Notes: a model not told the origin generated them from the letters alone. Numbered from the stretch's first letter, positions 1 to 5,502 are shown. The stretch is DNA of 6,128 nucleotides from Erythrobacter sp. UBA3075 (GCA_002367375.1 DFBR01000077.1:1-6128); one strand, 5' to 3'. Made by a program: numbers and translations.

Positions 1-68
1 ACTTTCCAGATGCCGCCTTCATATTCAAGGATGTTGCCGGGACGAATGTCCACGCCGCTAATTTTCAT
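1..68 (-). CDS. efp: Elongation factor P, N-terminal fragment (gene runs off the left edge)
   Basis: Only the first 22 codons are in the window. They read [12 protein letters not shown] followed by [10 protein letters not shown], which matches the start of the EF-P KOW-like domain in alphaproteobacteria (a short strand, then a G-x-x-I/L-x-x-x-G-x-x-W/Y pattern). EF-P binds ribosomes stalled at polyproline stretches, between the P and E sites, and promotes peptide bond formation. The modified lysine or arginine at the tip of domain I lies beyond the edge, so the modification type cannot be read. The ATG is the only sensible start. The upstream purines are poor (GAG about 7 nt away), so the ribosome binding site is weak. 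The gene is transcribed away from the small secreted gene at 201. The call depends on a short stretch, but the match is distinctive. Confidence 0.85.
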   Translation of the reverse strand, partial: MKISGVDIRPGNILEYEGGIWK

Positions 69-104
69 GGGGCTGCTCGTTTGCTGTAAATCTTGAGATT
101 GCGG

Positions 105-128
105 TGCGCCCTAGCTCTCTAAGGCGCA
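105..128. repeat. 24-bp imperfect palindrome in the efp / secreted-protein divergent spacer
   Basis: The arms TGCGCC (105-110) and GGCGCA (123-128) are exact inverse complements. Inside them TAG (112-114) and CTA (119-121) also pair, giving a 10-position dyad with one mismatch (111/122) around a CTCT centre. Neither side is followed by a T-run, so it does not look like a terminator. It sits in the 132-bp region between two divergent starts (68 and 201), where an operator would be expected. On the minus strand a TATGAT box (128-133) abuts it and could be an efp -10 element, but I see no good -35, so the promoter is not called. Operator function is inference. Confidence 0.4.
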
Positions 129-200
129 TCATACAAGCGCATGGCAATGACTGCCGCTGCGTTCATGGACACGTAAGCGAGACATGCTAAGCCCTAGCCC

Positions 201-551
201 ATGAAAAAGCTCGTTGTCGCAATCGTTCTCGCCGCTGTCGCTGCACCGTCCTATTCGGCTGCTGCGCAACAGATCGGCACCATCGAACGCGGGAATTATG
301 TCTGTGAGCTTCCCGGCGATGCGGGGGGCGCAGCGGGAATTGCGCAGCCCGACGAAAGCTTCACGATTGACAGCGCCTCACGCTATTCCTCGCCGCAGGG
401 TGACGGGACTTATCTGCGCCGTGGTAACAGGCTCACCATGACCAGCGGCCCGCGCAATGGTGACAGCTATGCGATCGAAAGCCGAGGTTTCCTGCGCAAG
501 ATTGAAAATGGCGAGCCAAGCCGCCTGCGCTGCATTCGTCAGGGTAGCTGA
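201..551 (+). CDS. Small secreted/periplasmic protein of unknown function
   Basis: The product is 116 aa. It starts with a classic Sec signal peptide: MKK, a hydrophobic run (LVVAIVLAAVAA, residues 4-15), then a small-residue region with a likely cleavage site in SAAA-QQ around residues 19-23. The mature part is about 94 aa, soluble, rich in Gly, Arg and Ser, with exactly two cysteines, C35 in NYVCELPGD and C111 in LRCIRQ. These lie near the two ends of the mature chain and could form a disulfide in the periplasm. A GDGTYLRRGNRLTMTSGP segment (67-84) looks like beta hairpins. I recognise it only as the kind of short conserved hypothetical protein seen in sphingomonads and cannot assign a domain or function. 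There is no clear Shine-Dalgarno sequence. A six-codon frame ends in ATGA over its start. It converges on the M23 gene, with 13 bp between the stops. Confidence 0.75.
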   Translation: MKKLVVAIVLAAVAAPSYSAAAQQIGTIERGNYVCELPGDAGGAAGIAQPDESFTIDSASRYSSPQGDGTYLRRGNRLTMTSGPRNGDSYAIESRGFLRKIENGEPSRLRCIRQGS

Positions 552-564
552 CCAACGCCGCTTA

Positions 565-1254
565 TTACTGCCCCGCGCGCACCAGCAATGGGTAGGGATT
601 GACCGAAGTTGCTGGCTCCCACCACTCAGCGCCCGGAGTGGTGCGCATCACTTCAAAATGCAAATGCGGGGATGATGGATCGGCCTGACCGCTAGTCCCG
701 ACCGTGCCGAGCCTCTGCCCGCGCCGCACCTGCTGGCCTTCGTTCAGCCCTTCGGCATAATCAGCAAGATGGGCGTAGTAAAAGATCGTCTCCGCATCGA
801 CAGAACGGACGTAAATGGTGTTCCCACCGACATCGGATCGGAAAATGCGTTCGATAGTGCCCGGCGCAGCTGCTCGCACGGTTGTGCCCCGATCCGCCGA
901 AATATCCAGCGCCTCGTGCAATTGGGTGCCGCCGCCGCGCTCATCGGAAAACGTATCACGCAGATCGCTCGCGCTGACACCCAGCACCGGGATCATCAGC
1001 GTGGCCGCCTCGTCTTCAGGAGGTGTCGATGCCTGCGCGAGGTCCGCAGAGGGCTCTTCAGTCGTTGAATTCTCGGTGGCGGCAGTCCCATCTGCGGCGG
1101 GAGGATCTGCAGGCTGCTGCTCCTCCAATTCGCTGGCGATCTGCGCGCCTTCCTCTCGGTCGAGATAGACCGCTCCCGCGACGATCCATCCCGCTGAAAC
1201 AAGCGTGGCGGTGATCGCTGCGACCTGAAATTTTTCTGCGAGTGCTGATGCCAT
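565..1254 (-). CDS. Membrane-anchored M23 (LytM-type) metallopeptidase
   Basis: The product is 229 aa. Residues about 12-30 form one hydrophobic segment (VAAITATLVSAGWIVAGAV), a signal anchor placing the rest in the periplasm. Residues 35-86 are an acidic Glu/Ala/Pro/Thr/Ser linker, probably disordered. Residues 87-225 are a peptidase M23 domain. The zinc ligands are visible as H113 and D117 in LHEALDIS, and H199 in PHLHFEV. H162 (YYAHL) and H197 are the further conserved catalytic histidines, and the GxxGTSG turn (183-189) is in place. The first motif has Ala where the commonest form HxGxD has Gly, but all catalytic residues are kept, so activity is expected. Family members cut peptidoglycan peptide crosslinks or, when degenerate, activate amidases. 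The start is the first ATG, with a weak ribosome site. The gene follows the YdcF-like gene by 74 bp across a hairpin. The substrate is not determinable. Confidence 0.88.
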   Translation of the reverse strand: MASALAEKFQVAAITATLVSAGWIVAGAVYLDREEGAQIASELEEQQPADPPAADGTAATENSTTEEPSADLAQASTPPEDEAATLMIPVLGVSASDLRDTFSDERGGGTQLHEALDISADRGTTVRAAAPGTIERIFRSDVGGNTIYVRSVDAETIFYYAHLADYAEGLNEGQQVRRGQRLGTVGTSGQADPSSPHLHFEVMRTTPGAEWWEPATSVNPYPLLVRAGQ

Positions 1255-1279
1255 TGCCGTCAGATAACACTTTGCGACA

Positions 1280-1318
1280 GGAATTGGTCAGAAAATCGCG
1301 CAATTTCTTCCCAATTCC
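1280..1318. repeat. 39-nt imperfect hairpin between the YdcF-like and M23 genes
   Basis: GGAATTGG (1280-1287) and CCAATTCC (1311-1318) are a perfect 8-bp inverted repeat. The 23-nt interior pairs further: positions 1290-1294 (AGAAA) with 1304-1308 (TTTCT), then one mismatch and one more pair around a CGCGC centre, with a 2x2 internal loop (TC/TC) between the two stems. It begins 10 nt after the YdcF-like stop in the direction of transcription. A terminator would sit there, but no T-run follows on either strand. It may be a weak attenuator, an mRNA-stabilising stem, or an operator for the M23 gene. The structure is seen; the role is inferred. Confidence 0.45.
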
Positions 1319-1328
1319 GCGACGAGGA

Positions 1329-1901
1329 TCATTCTCCGAACAGCCAGTAATGGTGCATGAAATAGACCTCGCGCAGCAGGAATGGCGCTTGCGTATTGAA
1401 TGTTCGGTAGCGTGTGGACGGCGTCGCGCTCGGCTGCGCTTCCAGGCCAAGGGCATCGGCCATTTCCATCGCGCGGCGCATATGCAGCGGATCAGACACG
1501 ATAATCGCGCTGTCCAACCCCGCATCGCGCATCAGCAACTGCGCTTCGGCCAGATTGTGCAGGGTTGTGGTGGATCCGGTTTCGATCAGGATGGCATCGG
1601 AAGGCACACCTTCGGCCAGAGCCATCTCGCGGGCTGCTTCGCTTTCCGCCAATTCATCACCCTCGGCCTGCCCGCCGGTGAATAGCAAGTTTGAGACGCG
1701 CCCTTCGCCGTGCAGATTGATCGCGTGGGCAATGCGTTCGCGGAAGACCGGGGACGGCACATCGCCATCTACAGCAGCACCGAGCACAATGGCGACATCA
1801 GCGCTGGCATCTGGCAGCTCTTCCGGACCAACCCCAATCCAGTAGGAAATCGCGCCGATCCAACCGATGAGGGCCGGAACTATCGCGCGGGCAATTTTCA
1901 A
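1329..1901 (-). CDS. YdcF/DUF218 family protein, membrane-anchored, TTG start
   Basis: The product is 190 aa. An N-terminal hydrophobic segment (residues about 5-23, RAIVPALIGWIGAISYWIG) anchors it. From about 34 onward it is a DUF218 (YdcF/SanA-like) domain: VAIVLGAAV (36-44), then RIAHAINLHGEGRVSNLLFTGG (56-77) with the family LxxTGG turn, SEA (87-89), the ETGSTTTLHNLAEA block (107-120) and IVSDPLHMRRAMEMADALG (134-152), which has the VSDxxHxxRA signature. Family roles are poorly defined, with links to envelope and vancomycin-resistance phenotypes (SanA) and peptidoglycan or lipid-carrier metabolism (ElyC); the exact reaction here is unknown. The start is TTG, overlapping the thiE stop as TTGA, and no in-frame ATG or GTG lies near it. 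GAGG 7 nt upstream supports it. Coupled translation with thiE is likely. Confidence 0.85.
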   Translation of the reverse strand: MKIARAIVPALIGWIGAISYWIGVGPEELPDASADVAIVLGAAVDGDVPSPVFRERIAHAINLHGEGRVSNLLFTGGQAEGDELAESEAAREMALAEGVPSDAILIETGSTTTLHNLAEAQLLMRDAGLDSAIIVSDPLHMRRAMEMADALGLEAQPSATPSTRYRTFNTQAPFLLREVYFMHHYWLFGE

Positions 1902-2515
1902 GCCATCGCCTCGGCAAACGCCTTGACGGCAGCAACTTCATCCCCGCCCCACACAGCGTGGCTCACCGCGAGGAAATCGGCTCCCGCCTTCACCAGCGGA
2001 GGGCAATTGGCAGGCGTGATGCCGCCGATGGCGACGCAGGGGATTTCGAACAATCCGCTCCACCACTCCAGCAATTCCAAGTCGGGCTGGTGGTCGCTCA
2101 GCTTGGTTTCGCTCGGGAAGAACGCTCCGAAAGCGACGTAGTCCGTCCCTGCATCGCCCGCTTCCATCGCAAGATGGCGGCTGGCATGGCAGGTGACGCC
2201 AATCTGCACATCACGGCCCAATTCTTCGCGGGCCTCGCGCACATCGCCATCGCCCTGCCCCAAATGCACGCCATCAGCCTTCAGGCGCTTTGCCAGTGGG
2301 ACCGAATCATTGACGATGAAAGCCACATCCCGCGCAGCGCATATTTCCTGCAATGGCGCAGCAAGACGCGCGGCTTCGTGCTGGTCGACATCCTTCACAC
2401 GGAACTGGAACGCGGTCGCCAGCCCCTCACTCGCCGCCAGCGCACGGTCGAGTCGGTCCGGGAAATCGCCGCCAACCTCGAGCGGTGAAATCAGGTAGAG
2501 CTGGCAGTCGCCCAT
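1898..2515 (-). CDS. thiE: Thiamine phosphate synthase
   Basis: This is a cytosolic TIM-barrel enzyme joining HMP diphosphate and the thiazole phosphate (HET-P or its carboxylated form) to give thiamine phosphate and diphosphate. From the ATG at 2515 it has 205 aa, the usual length. Family motifs in order: QFRVK (37-41, the QxRxK diphosphate-binding motif), FIVND (66-70), DGVHLGQGD (81-89), IGVTCH (105-110), the AFGAFFPSETK loop (128-138), IGGIT (163-167) and AVSHAVW (183-189). The middle loop ends with the conserved T-K pair. The His in AVSHAVW replaces the more usual VSxI-type segment, a variant worth noting but not in an obvious catalytic position. A TTG at 2524 directly abuts the fba stop and would add three residues; the ATG was preferred. 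There is no strong ribosome site, so translation probably depends on coupling with fba, 9 nt upstream. The thiE stop overlaps the next gene. Confidence 0.9.
   Translation of the reverse strand: MGDCQLYLISPLEVGGDFPDRLDRALAASEGLATAFQFRVKDVDQHEAARLAAPLQEICAARDVAFIVNDSVPLAKRLKADGVHLGQGDGDVREAREELGRDVQIGVTCHASRHLAMEAGDAGTDYVAFGAFFPSETKLSDHQPDLELLEWWSGLFEIPCVAIGGITPANCPPLVKAGADFLAVSHAVWGGDEVAAVKAFAEAMA
1909..1912 (-). promoter_or_regulatory. Ribosome binding site (GAGG) supporting the TTG start of the YdcF-like gene
   Basis: On the minus strand GAGG lies 7 nt before the TTG at 1901, inside the last codons of thiE. Together with the TTGA stop-start overlap it decides the non-ATG start. The only nearby ATG (1906) is in the thiE frame. 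Confidence 0.45.
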
Positions 2516-2524
2516 GGCGCGCAA

Positions 2525-3412
2525 TCAGCCGACCGAAGCGGTGCAGATCGAGTCGATCGCCTTGCCCAGCGCGGCATCGAATTCGTTGTCGCTCTGATCA
2601 GCCCGCAAATCCTGTAGCAAACCACGGCTGAAGCTGGCGATCATGCCGTCGTTCTGAGCGAGCTTTTCGCAGGCTTCTTCGGTCGAGTAACCGCCCGAGA
2701 GTGCCACCACGCGTAGAACTTTGGAATGGTCGATCAATTCCTTGTAAAGATTGGGCTTCACCGGAATGGACAATTTGAGCATGACCTGCCGATCACCGGG
2801 CAGCTCATCAAGATGTTTCAGGATTTCGGTCTTGAGGATTTCTTCGCCTTCGGCCCGGTCACCGGCGGTAATGTCATACTCCGGTTCCAGCATGGGCATC
2901 AGCCGCGCGTCGATGATCTGATTGCCGACTTCGAACTGCTGCGCGACAATATCGGCGATACCCTTGGCATTGGCCGACTTGATGACCGAGCGCATCTTGG
3001 TGCCGAACATGCCCTTCTCAACCGACTTTTCCATCAGTGCAGGCAGCTTATCGAGCGGCTTCATCAGCTGCACGCCGTCCGCCTCATCCATCAGGCCCTG
3101 ATCGACCTTGATGAAAGGCACCACGCCGCGTTCTTTCAACGCATCGGGAGTGGGCTTGCCATCGACTTCGCCGTCCATGGTCTTTTCAAACAGGATGGCA
3201 CCGATGATCTTGCCGCTCGCAAAGCTGGGCGCGGTGATCACGCGGCTGCGCATTTCGTGGATCTTGGCGAACATCTCGTCTTCACCGTTCCACTCATCGT
3301 CCGAAACGCCGTATCCGCGCAGCGCCTTGGGGGTCGATCCGCCCGACTGGTCCAGCGCGGCGATAAAGCCTTTTCCATTGGCGATCTTGATAGTCATCTC
3401 GGCGGTATTCAT
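2525..3412 (-). CDS. fba: Class I fructose-bisphosphate aldolase
   Basis: It cleaves fructose 1,6-bisphosphate to glyceraldehyde 3-phosphate and dihydroxyacetone phosphate (reversible) by Schiff-base chemistry, without metal. The 295-aa product fits the bacterial class I type: [14 protein letters not shown] (18-31) with the substrate Asp D21, [10 protein letters not shown] (97-106), LEPEYD (175-180) carrying the catalytic glutamates, MLKLSIP (211-217) with K213 as the likely Schiff-base lysine, the phosphate-binding SGGYS (239-243) and FSRGLLQDL (261-269) with R263. The start at 3412 was chosen because GGGAG lies 6 nt upstream and homologous sequence begins around [12 protein letters not shown] 26-residue extension to 3490 has no ribosome site and would cross the promoter region. 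The gene heads the fba-thiE-ydcF run and has its own upstream spacer of 230 bp. Metal-dependent class II aldolase is the commoner bacterial form, so the class is informative. Confidence 0.95.
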   Translation of the reverse strand: MNTAEMTIKIANGKGFIAALDQSGGSTPKALRGYGVSDDEWNGEDEMFAKIHEMRSRVITAPSFASGKIIGAILFEKTMDGEVDGKPTPDALKERGVVPFIKVDQGLMDEADGVQLMKPLDKLPALMEKSVEKGMFGTKMRSVIKSANAKGIADIVAQQFEVGNQIIDARLMPMLEPEYDITAGDRAEGEEILKTEILKHLDELPGDRQVMLKLSIPVKPNLYKELIDHSKVLRVVALSGGYSTEEACEKLAQNDGMIASFSRGLLQDLRADQSDNEFDAALGKAIDSICTASVG

Positions 3413-3418
3413 CAGGCG

Positions 3419-3423
3419 CTCCC
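3419..3423 (-). promoter_or_regulatory. fba ribosome binding site GGGAG
   Basis: GGGAG on the minus strand sits 6 nt before the ATG at 3412. It is the best Shine-Dalgarno match near any candidate start of this gene and fixes the 295-aa form. Its upstream end touches the 12-bp palindrome at 3423-3434. Confidence 0.6.
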
Positions 3424-3434
3424 AATTCGAATTG
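3423..3434. repeat. 12-bp perfect palindrome CAATTCGAATTG in the fba leader
   Basis: The sequence is its own exact inverse complement. It lies between the proposed fba promoter and the start codon and shares one base with the ribosome binding site. With no unpaired centre it is better suited to binding a dimeric protein on DNA than to forming an RNA hairpin. An operator for fba expression is plausible but inferred. The first half with its flank (CCCAATTC, 3421-3428) recurs at 1310-1317 in the hairpin before the M23 gene. Confidence 0.4.
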
Positions 3435-3450
3435 CGTGTCTGGCGATGCG

Positions 3451-3478
3451 TCCTATGCCCCGCGCCGCGCGAGTGCAA
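3451..3478 (-). promoter_or_regulatory. fba: Candidate fba promoter
   Basis: On the minus strand TTGCAC (3478-3473) could be a -35 box, followed after a very GC-rich 15-17 nt spacer by CATAGG/TAGGAC (about 3457-3450) as a weak -10. A start near 3445 would give a leader of about 30-35 nt holding the palindrome and the ribosome site. The -35 is good for an alphaproteobacterial housekeeping promoter and the -10 is poor, so this is only a candidate. Confidence 0.3.
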
Positions 3479-3525
3479 CCGGCACAACACCCACCGCTCG
3501 ATATTCGCCTCATGGAGCCGTCACT

Positions 3526-3546
3526 TGCGGAGCATTCTTGTCCGCA
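3526..3546. repeat. Small hairpin in the oxygenase-fba spacer
   Basis: TGCGGA (3526-3531) and TCCGCA (3541-3546) are exact inverse complements around a 9-nt loop. It lies about 97 nt downstream of the oxygenase stop and upstream of the proposed fba promoter. There is no T-run after it on the minus strand, so it is not a standard intrinsic terminator, though it could mark the 3' end of the gap-pgk-oxygenase transcript. Confidence 0.25.
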
Positions 3547-3615
3547 GCGACATCGCAGGCGGGAGTGTTCGCAATGAGAGGGCCAGACGCATACAGTCGG
3601 GATGCCCCGGTTCGC

Positions 3616-3642
3616 AGAACTATAAGACTATCTTAGAACTAT
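3616..3642. repeat. 8-bp direct repeats flanking a short dyad next to the oxygenase stop
   Basis: AGAACTAT occurs twice (3616-3623 and 3635-3642), 19 bp apart start to start. Between and partly within the copies is TAAGA-CTA-TCTTA (3623-3635), a perfect 5-bp inverted repeat with a 3-nt centre. The block is strikingly AT-rich compared with its surroundings and abuts the oxygenase stop codon (3643-3645). It could be a protein-binding site or a weak 3' hairpin. No function can be read from the sequence. Confidence 0.4.
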
Positions 3643-4284
3643 TTAGCGCGACCTCTTCAACGCCGCCGTCAGATTGATTGCAATTGAAATGCGGGTGCCC
3701 TCGCCATGGAAAGGCCGTACCGCATGTTGGAGCCAGCTGGGGAACATCACGATCTTGCCAGTCTGCGGGCGGATCGAAATTTCGCTGGGGACCGGTCGGC
3801 CCGCAGCATCCTTCAGGTGGAGATCGGGCGCAGCCATACGAACCATCGGCATACGCGGATCGAGCAATTGCAATTCTCCGCCCAGTCCTGGATCAGTGTC
3901 CCTCTCATACCCATCATCGACATAGGCCACCGCTGACCAGAAACTGCCCGGATGGGTATGATATTGGTTGGCATCGCCCTTGTCACTGACATTTGCCCAC
4001 ATTTGCGGGACCCAGCCAAAACGATTTGCATCAGGGCTTTTGATATCGACGCAGGCCTCATCCGCCATGGTCATGGCCTTGTGGATTAACGCCTTCGCCG
4101 CTTCTCCGCCCCATTCAAGCATTTGCGTGTTGGAATGCCAGCCACCGAAATTGCTGATCGAAAGGCCTTTTGAGTCGCGCGTCCGTTCCGCTTCAATGGC
4201 TTCGCGGAGCATGGCGAGGCCCGCATCGCTTTGCAGGTTATCGATGACAAATGGCGTCGGGAAAAGATCGCGCTGGTTTGCCAA
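3643..4284 (-). CDS. Putative 2OG-Fe(II) oxygenase (PF13759 / TIGR02466-like)
   Basis: From the TTG at 4284 the product is 213 aa, near the family's usual 200 aa. It opens with RDLFPTPFVID (5-15), typical of the family, and carries YHTHPGSFWSAVAYVDDGY (108-126), GGELQLLDPR (135-144), then IRPQTGKIVMFPSWLQHAVRPF (171-192) and GTRISIAINL (196-205). Candidate metal ligands are H109, H111 and H187; R198 would bind the 2-oxoglutarate carboxylate. The position after the first His in the usual HxD/E motif is His here. Such enzymes hydroxylate substrates using O2, 2-oxoglutarate and Fe(II); the substrate is unknown. The TTG lies 2 nt after the pgk stop. The alternative is ATG at 4335, which overlaps pgk by 49 nt and adds 17 residues with no family look. 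Neither start has a strong ribosome site. Tight linkage to pgk implies cotranscription. Confidence 0.82.
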   Translation of the reverse strand: MANQRDLFPTPFVIDNLQSDAGLAMLREAIEAERTRDSKGLSISNFGGWHSNTQMLEWGGEAAKALIHKAMTMADEACVDIKSPDANRFGWVPQMWANVSDKGDANQYHTHPGSFWSAVAYVDDGYERDTDPGLGGELQLLDPRMPMVRMAAPDLHLKDAAGRPVPSEISIRPQTGKIVMFPSWLQHAVRPFHGEGTRISIAINLTAALKRSR

Positions 4285-4286
4285 AC

Positions 4287-5489
4287 TTAAGCGCTCAGTG
4301 CCGCGACGCCCGGAAGCTCCTTGCCTTCCATCCATTCGAGAAATGCCCCGCCCGCAGTGGATATATAGGTCAGATCATCGGCGACCCCGGCATGGGTAAG
4401 CGCAGCGACAGTATCCCCTCCGCCAGCGACCGAAATGAGTGAGCCATCCTGCGTCAGCGCCGCAGCGGTCCGTGCGAGCGCTACGGTCGCTTCATCGAAG
4501 GGCGGCGTTTCAAACGCGCCGAGCGGACCGTTCCACACCAGCGTGGCGCAGGTCTTCAGCACATCACCCAGCGCCTCGGTTGCTTGCGGGCCGATGTCGA
4601 GGATCATCTCGTCCGCAGCCACTTCATGCACATTGCAGGTGCGCACTGATGGCGGGTTGGGAGCGAATTCTGTCGCCACAACCACGTCATACGGCAGATG
4701 GATCGTGCAGCCCGCTTCGTCAGCCGCGTCCATGATAGTGCGCGCGGTGTCGGTCAAATCATGCTCGCACAAGCTCTTGCCGACATTAACGCCGTTGGCT
4801 GCGAGGAAAGTGTTGGCCATGCCGCCACCGATCACGAGATGCTGCACCTTGCGGCTGAGATTTTCGAGCACAGCGAGCTTGGTCGAAACCTTGGCCCCGC
4901 CAACCACGGCAGCGACCGGAGGCTTGGGCGTGCCGAGTGCAGCATCGAGAGCCTTGAGTTCGGCTTCCATTGCCCGACCCGCATAGGCCGGCAGCAGCTT
5001 GGCCAGACCTTCCGTTGTCGCATGGGCGCGGTGCGCGGCGGAGAAGGCGTCATTCACATAAATATCGCCATGCGCGGCAATGCTCTTGGCAAAATCTGCA
5101 TCATTGGCTTCTTCGCCCGGCCAGAAACGGGTGTTTTCGAGCAGACCGATATCGCCATTGCCGAGAATATCGACCGACTGGGTTACCACTGGCCCTGCAA
5201 CTTCGGGTATAAACATGATCTCACGGTCCAGCACGCGTTCGAGATCGCCCTGCACCATGGACAGGCTCATCGTCGAATGCCGATCACCCTTGGGCCGTCC
5301 GTAATGCGCCAGCAGCAGGACCTTCGCACCACGATTCGCCAGCTCGAGGATGGTCGGAGCAACGACATTGACCCGCGTCAAATCGCTCGCCCGCCCGTCC
5401 TTCATTGGCAGGTTGAGATCAACCCGCACCAACGCACGCTGGCCAGACAGATCCTGCGGCAGATCATCAAGGGTTTTGAAATTGGGCAT
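4287..5489 (-). CDS. pgk: Phosphoglycerate kinase
   Basis: It transfers the acyl phosphate of 1,3-bisphosphoglycerate to ADP (reversible), in the cytosol. The 400-aa product is full length. N-domain substrate motifs: RVDLNLP (22-28), HYGRPKG (62-68), ENTRFWPGEE (118-127) and NDAFSAAHRAHA (146-157). The C-domain nucleotide site follows: GGAKVSTK (197-204), GGGMANTF (221-228), WNGPLGAFE (319-327), GGGDT (356-360) and STAGGAFLE (377-385). All key residues are present. The start at 5489 is fixed by AAGGAG 6 nt upstream; an open extension to 5552 is only translated repeat DNA. It is downstream of gap in the usual gap-pgk order, separated by the palindromic element, and is followed with 2 nt spacing by the oxygenase gene. 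Confidence 0.97.
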   Translation of the reverse strand: MPNFKTLDDLPQDLSGQRALVRVDLNLPMKDGRASDLTRVNVVAPTILELANRGAKVLLLAHYGRPKGDRHSTMSLSMVQGDLERVLDREIMFIPEVAGPVVTQSVDILGNGDIGLLENTRFWPGEEANDADFAKSIAAHGDIYVNDAFSAAHRAHATTEGLAKLLPAYAGRAMEAELKALDAALGTPKPPVAAVVGGAKVSTKLAVLENLSRKVQHLVIGGGMANTFLAANGVNVGKSLCEHDLTDTARTIMDAADEAGCTIHLPYDVVVATEFAPNPPSVRTCNVHEVAADEMILDIGPQATEALGDVLKTCATLVWNGPLGAFETPPFDEATVALARTAAALTQDGSLISVAGGGDTVAALTHAGVADDLTYISTAGGAFLEWMEGKELPGVAALSA

Positions 5490-5495
5490 TCGAAA

Positions 5496-5501
5496 CTCCT
5501 T
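5496..5501 (-). promoter_or_regulatory. pgk ribosome binding site AAGGAG
   Basis: This is a near-consensus Shine-Dalgarno sequence 6 nt before the ATG at 5489. It decides the pgk start against the longer open frame. It lies directly 3' of the palindromic element (1 nt away), so folding of that element in the mRNA could affect access to it. Confidence 0.7.
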
Positions 5502-5502
5502 A

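Noticed and set aside
128..133. efp promoter with TATGAT as -10
   Set aside because: No reasonable -35 box at 16-18 nt spacing, so it is not called as a promoter.
582..615. Inverted repeat CCAGCAA / TTGCTGG as a terminator for the secreted-protein gene
   Set aside because: It has a 20-nt loop, only 7 pairs, no T-run, and lies inside the M23 coding end; a chance repeat is likely.
1958..2488. Open frame on the + strand opposite thiE
   Set aside because: It is an antisense shadow of thiE, which has all family motifs.
2516..2524. TTG start of thiE three codons upstream
   Set aside because: It is possible because it abuts the fba stop, but it has no supporting ribosome site. The ATG at 2515 is preferred; the difference is three residues.
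3413..3490. N-terminal extension of fba by 26 residues
   Set aside because: It has no ribosome site, has a composition unlike the enzyme, and covers the promoter and palindrome. The ATG at 3412 has GGGAG at the right distance.
3526..3546. Intrinsic terminator for the gap-pgk-oxygenase transcript
   Set aside because: The stem is only 6 bp and no T-run follows; listed only as a small hairpin.
2726..3577. Long open frame on the + strand opposite fba
   Set aside because: It mirrors the codon structure of fba on the other strand and shows no domain or ribosome site.
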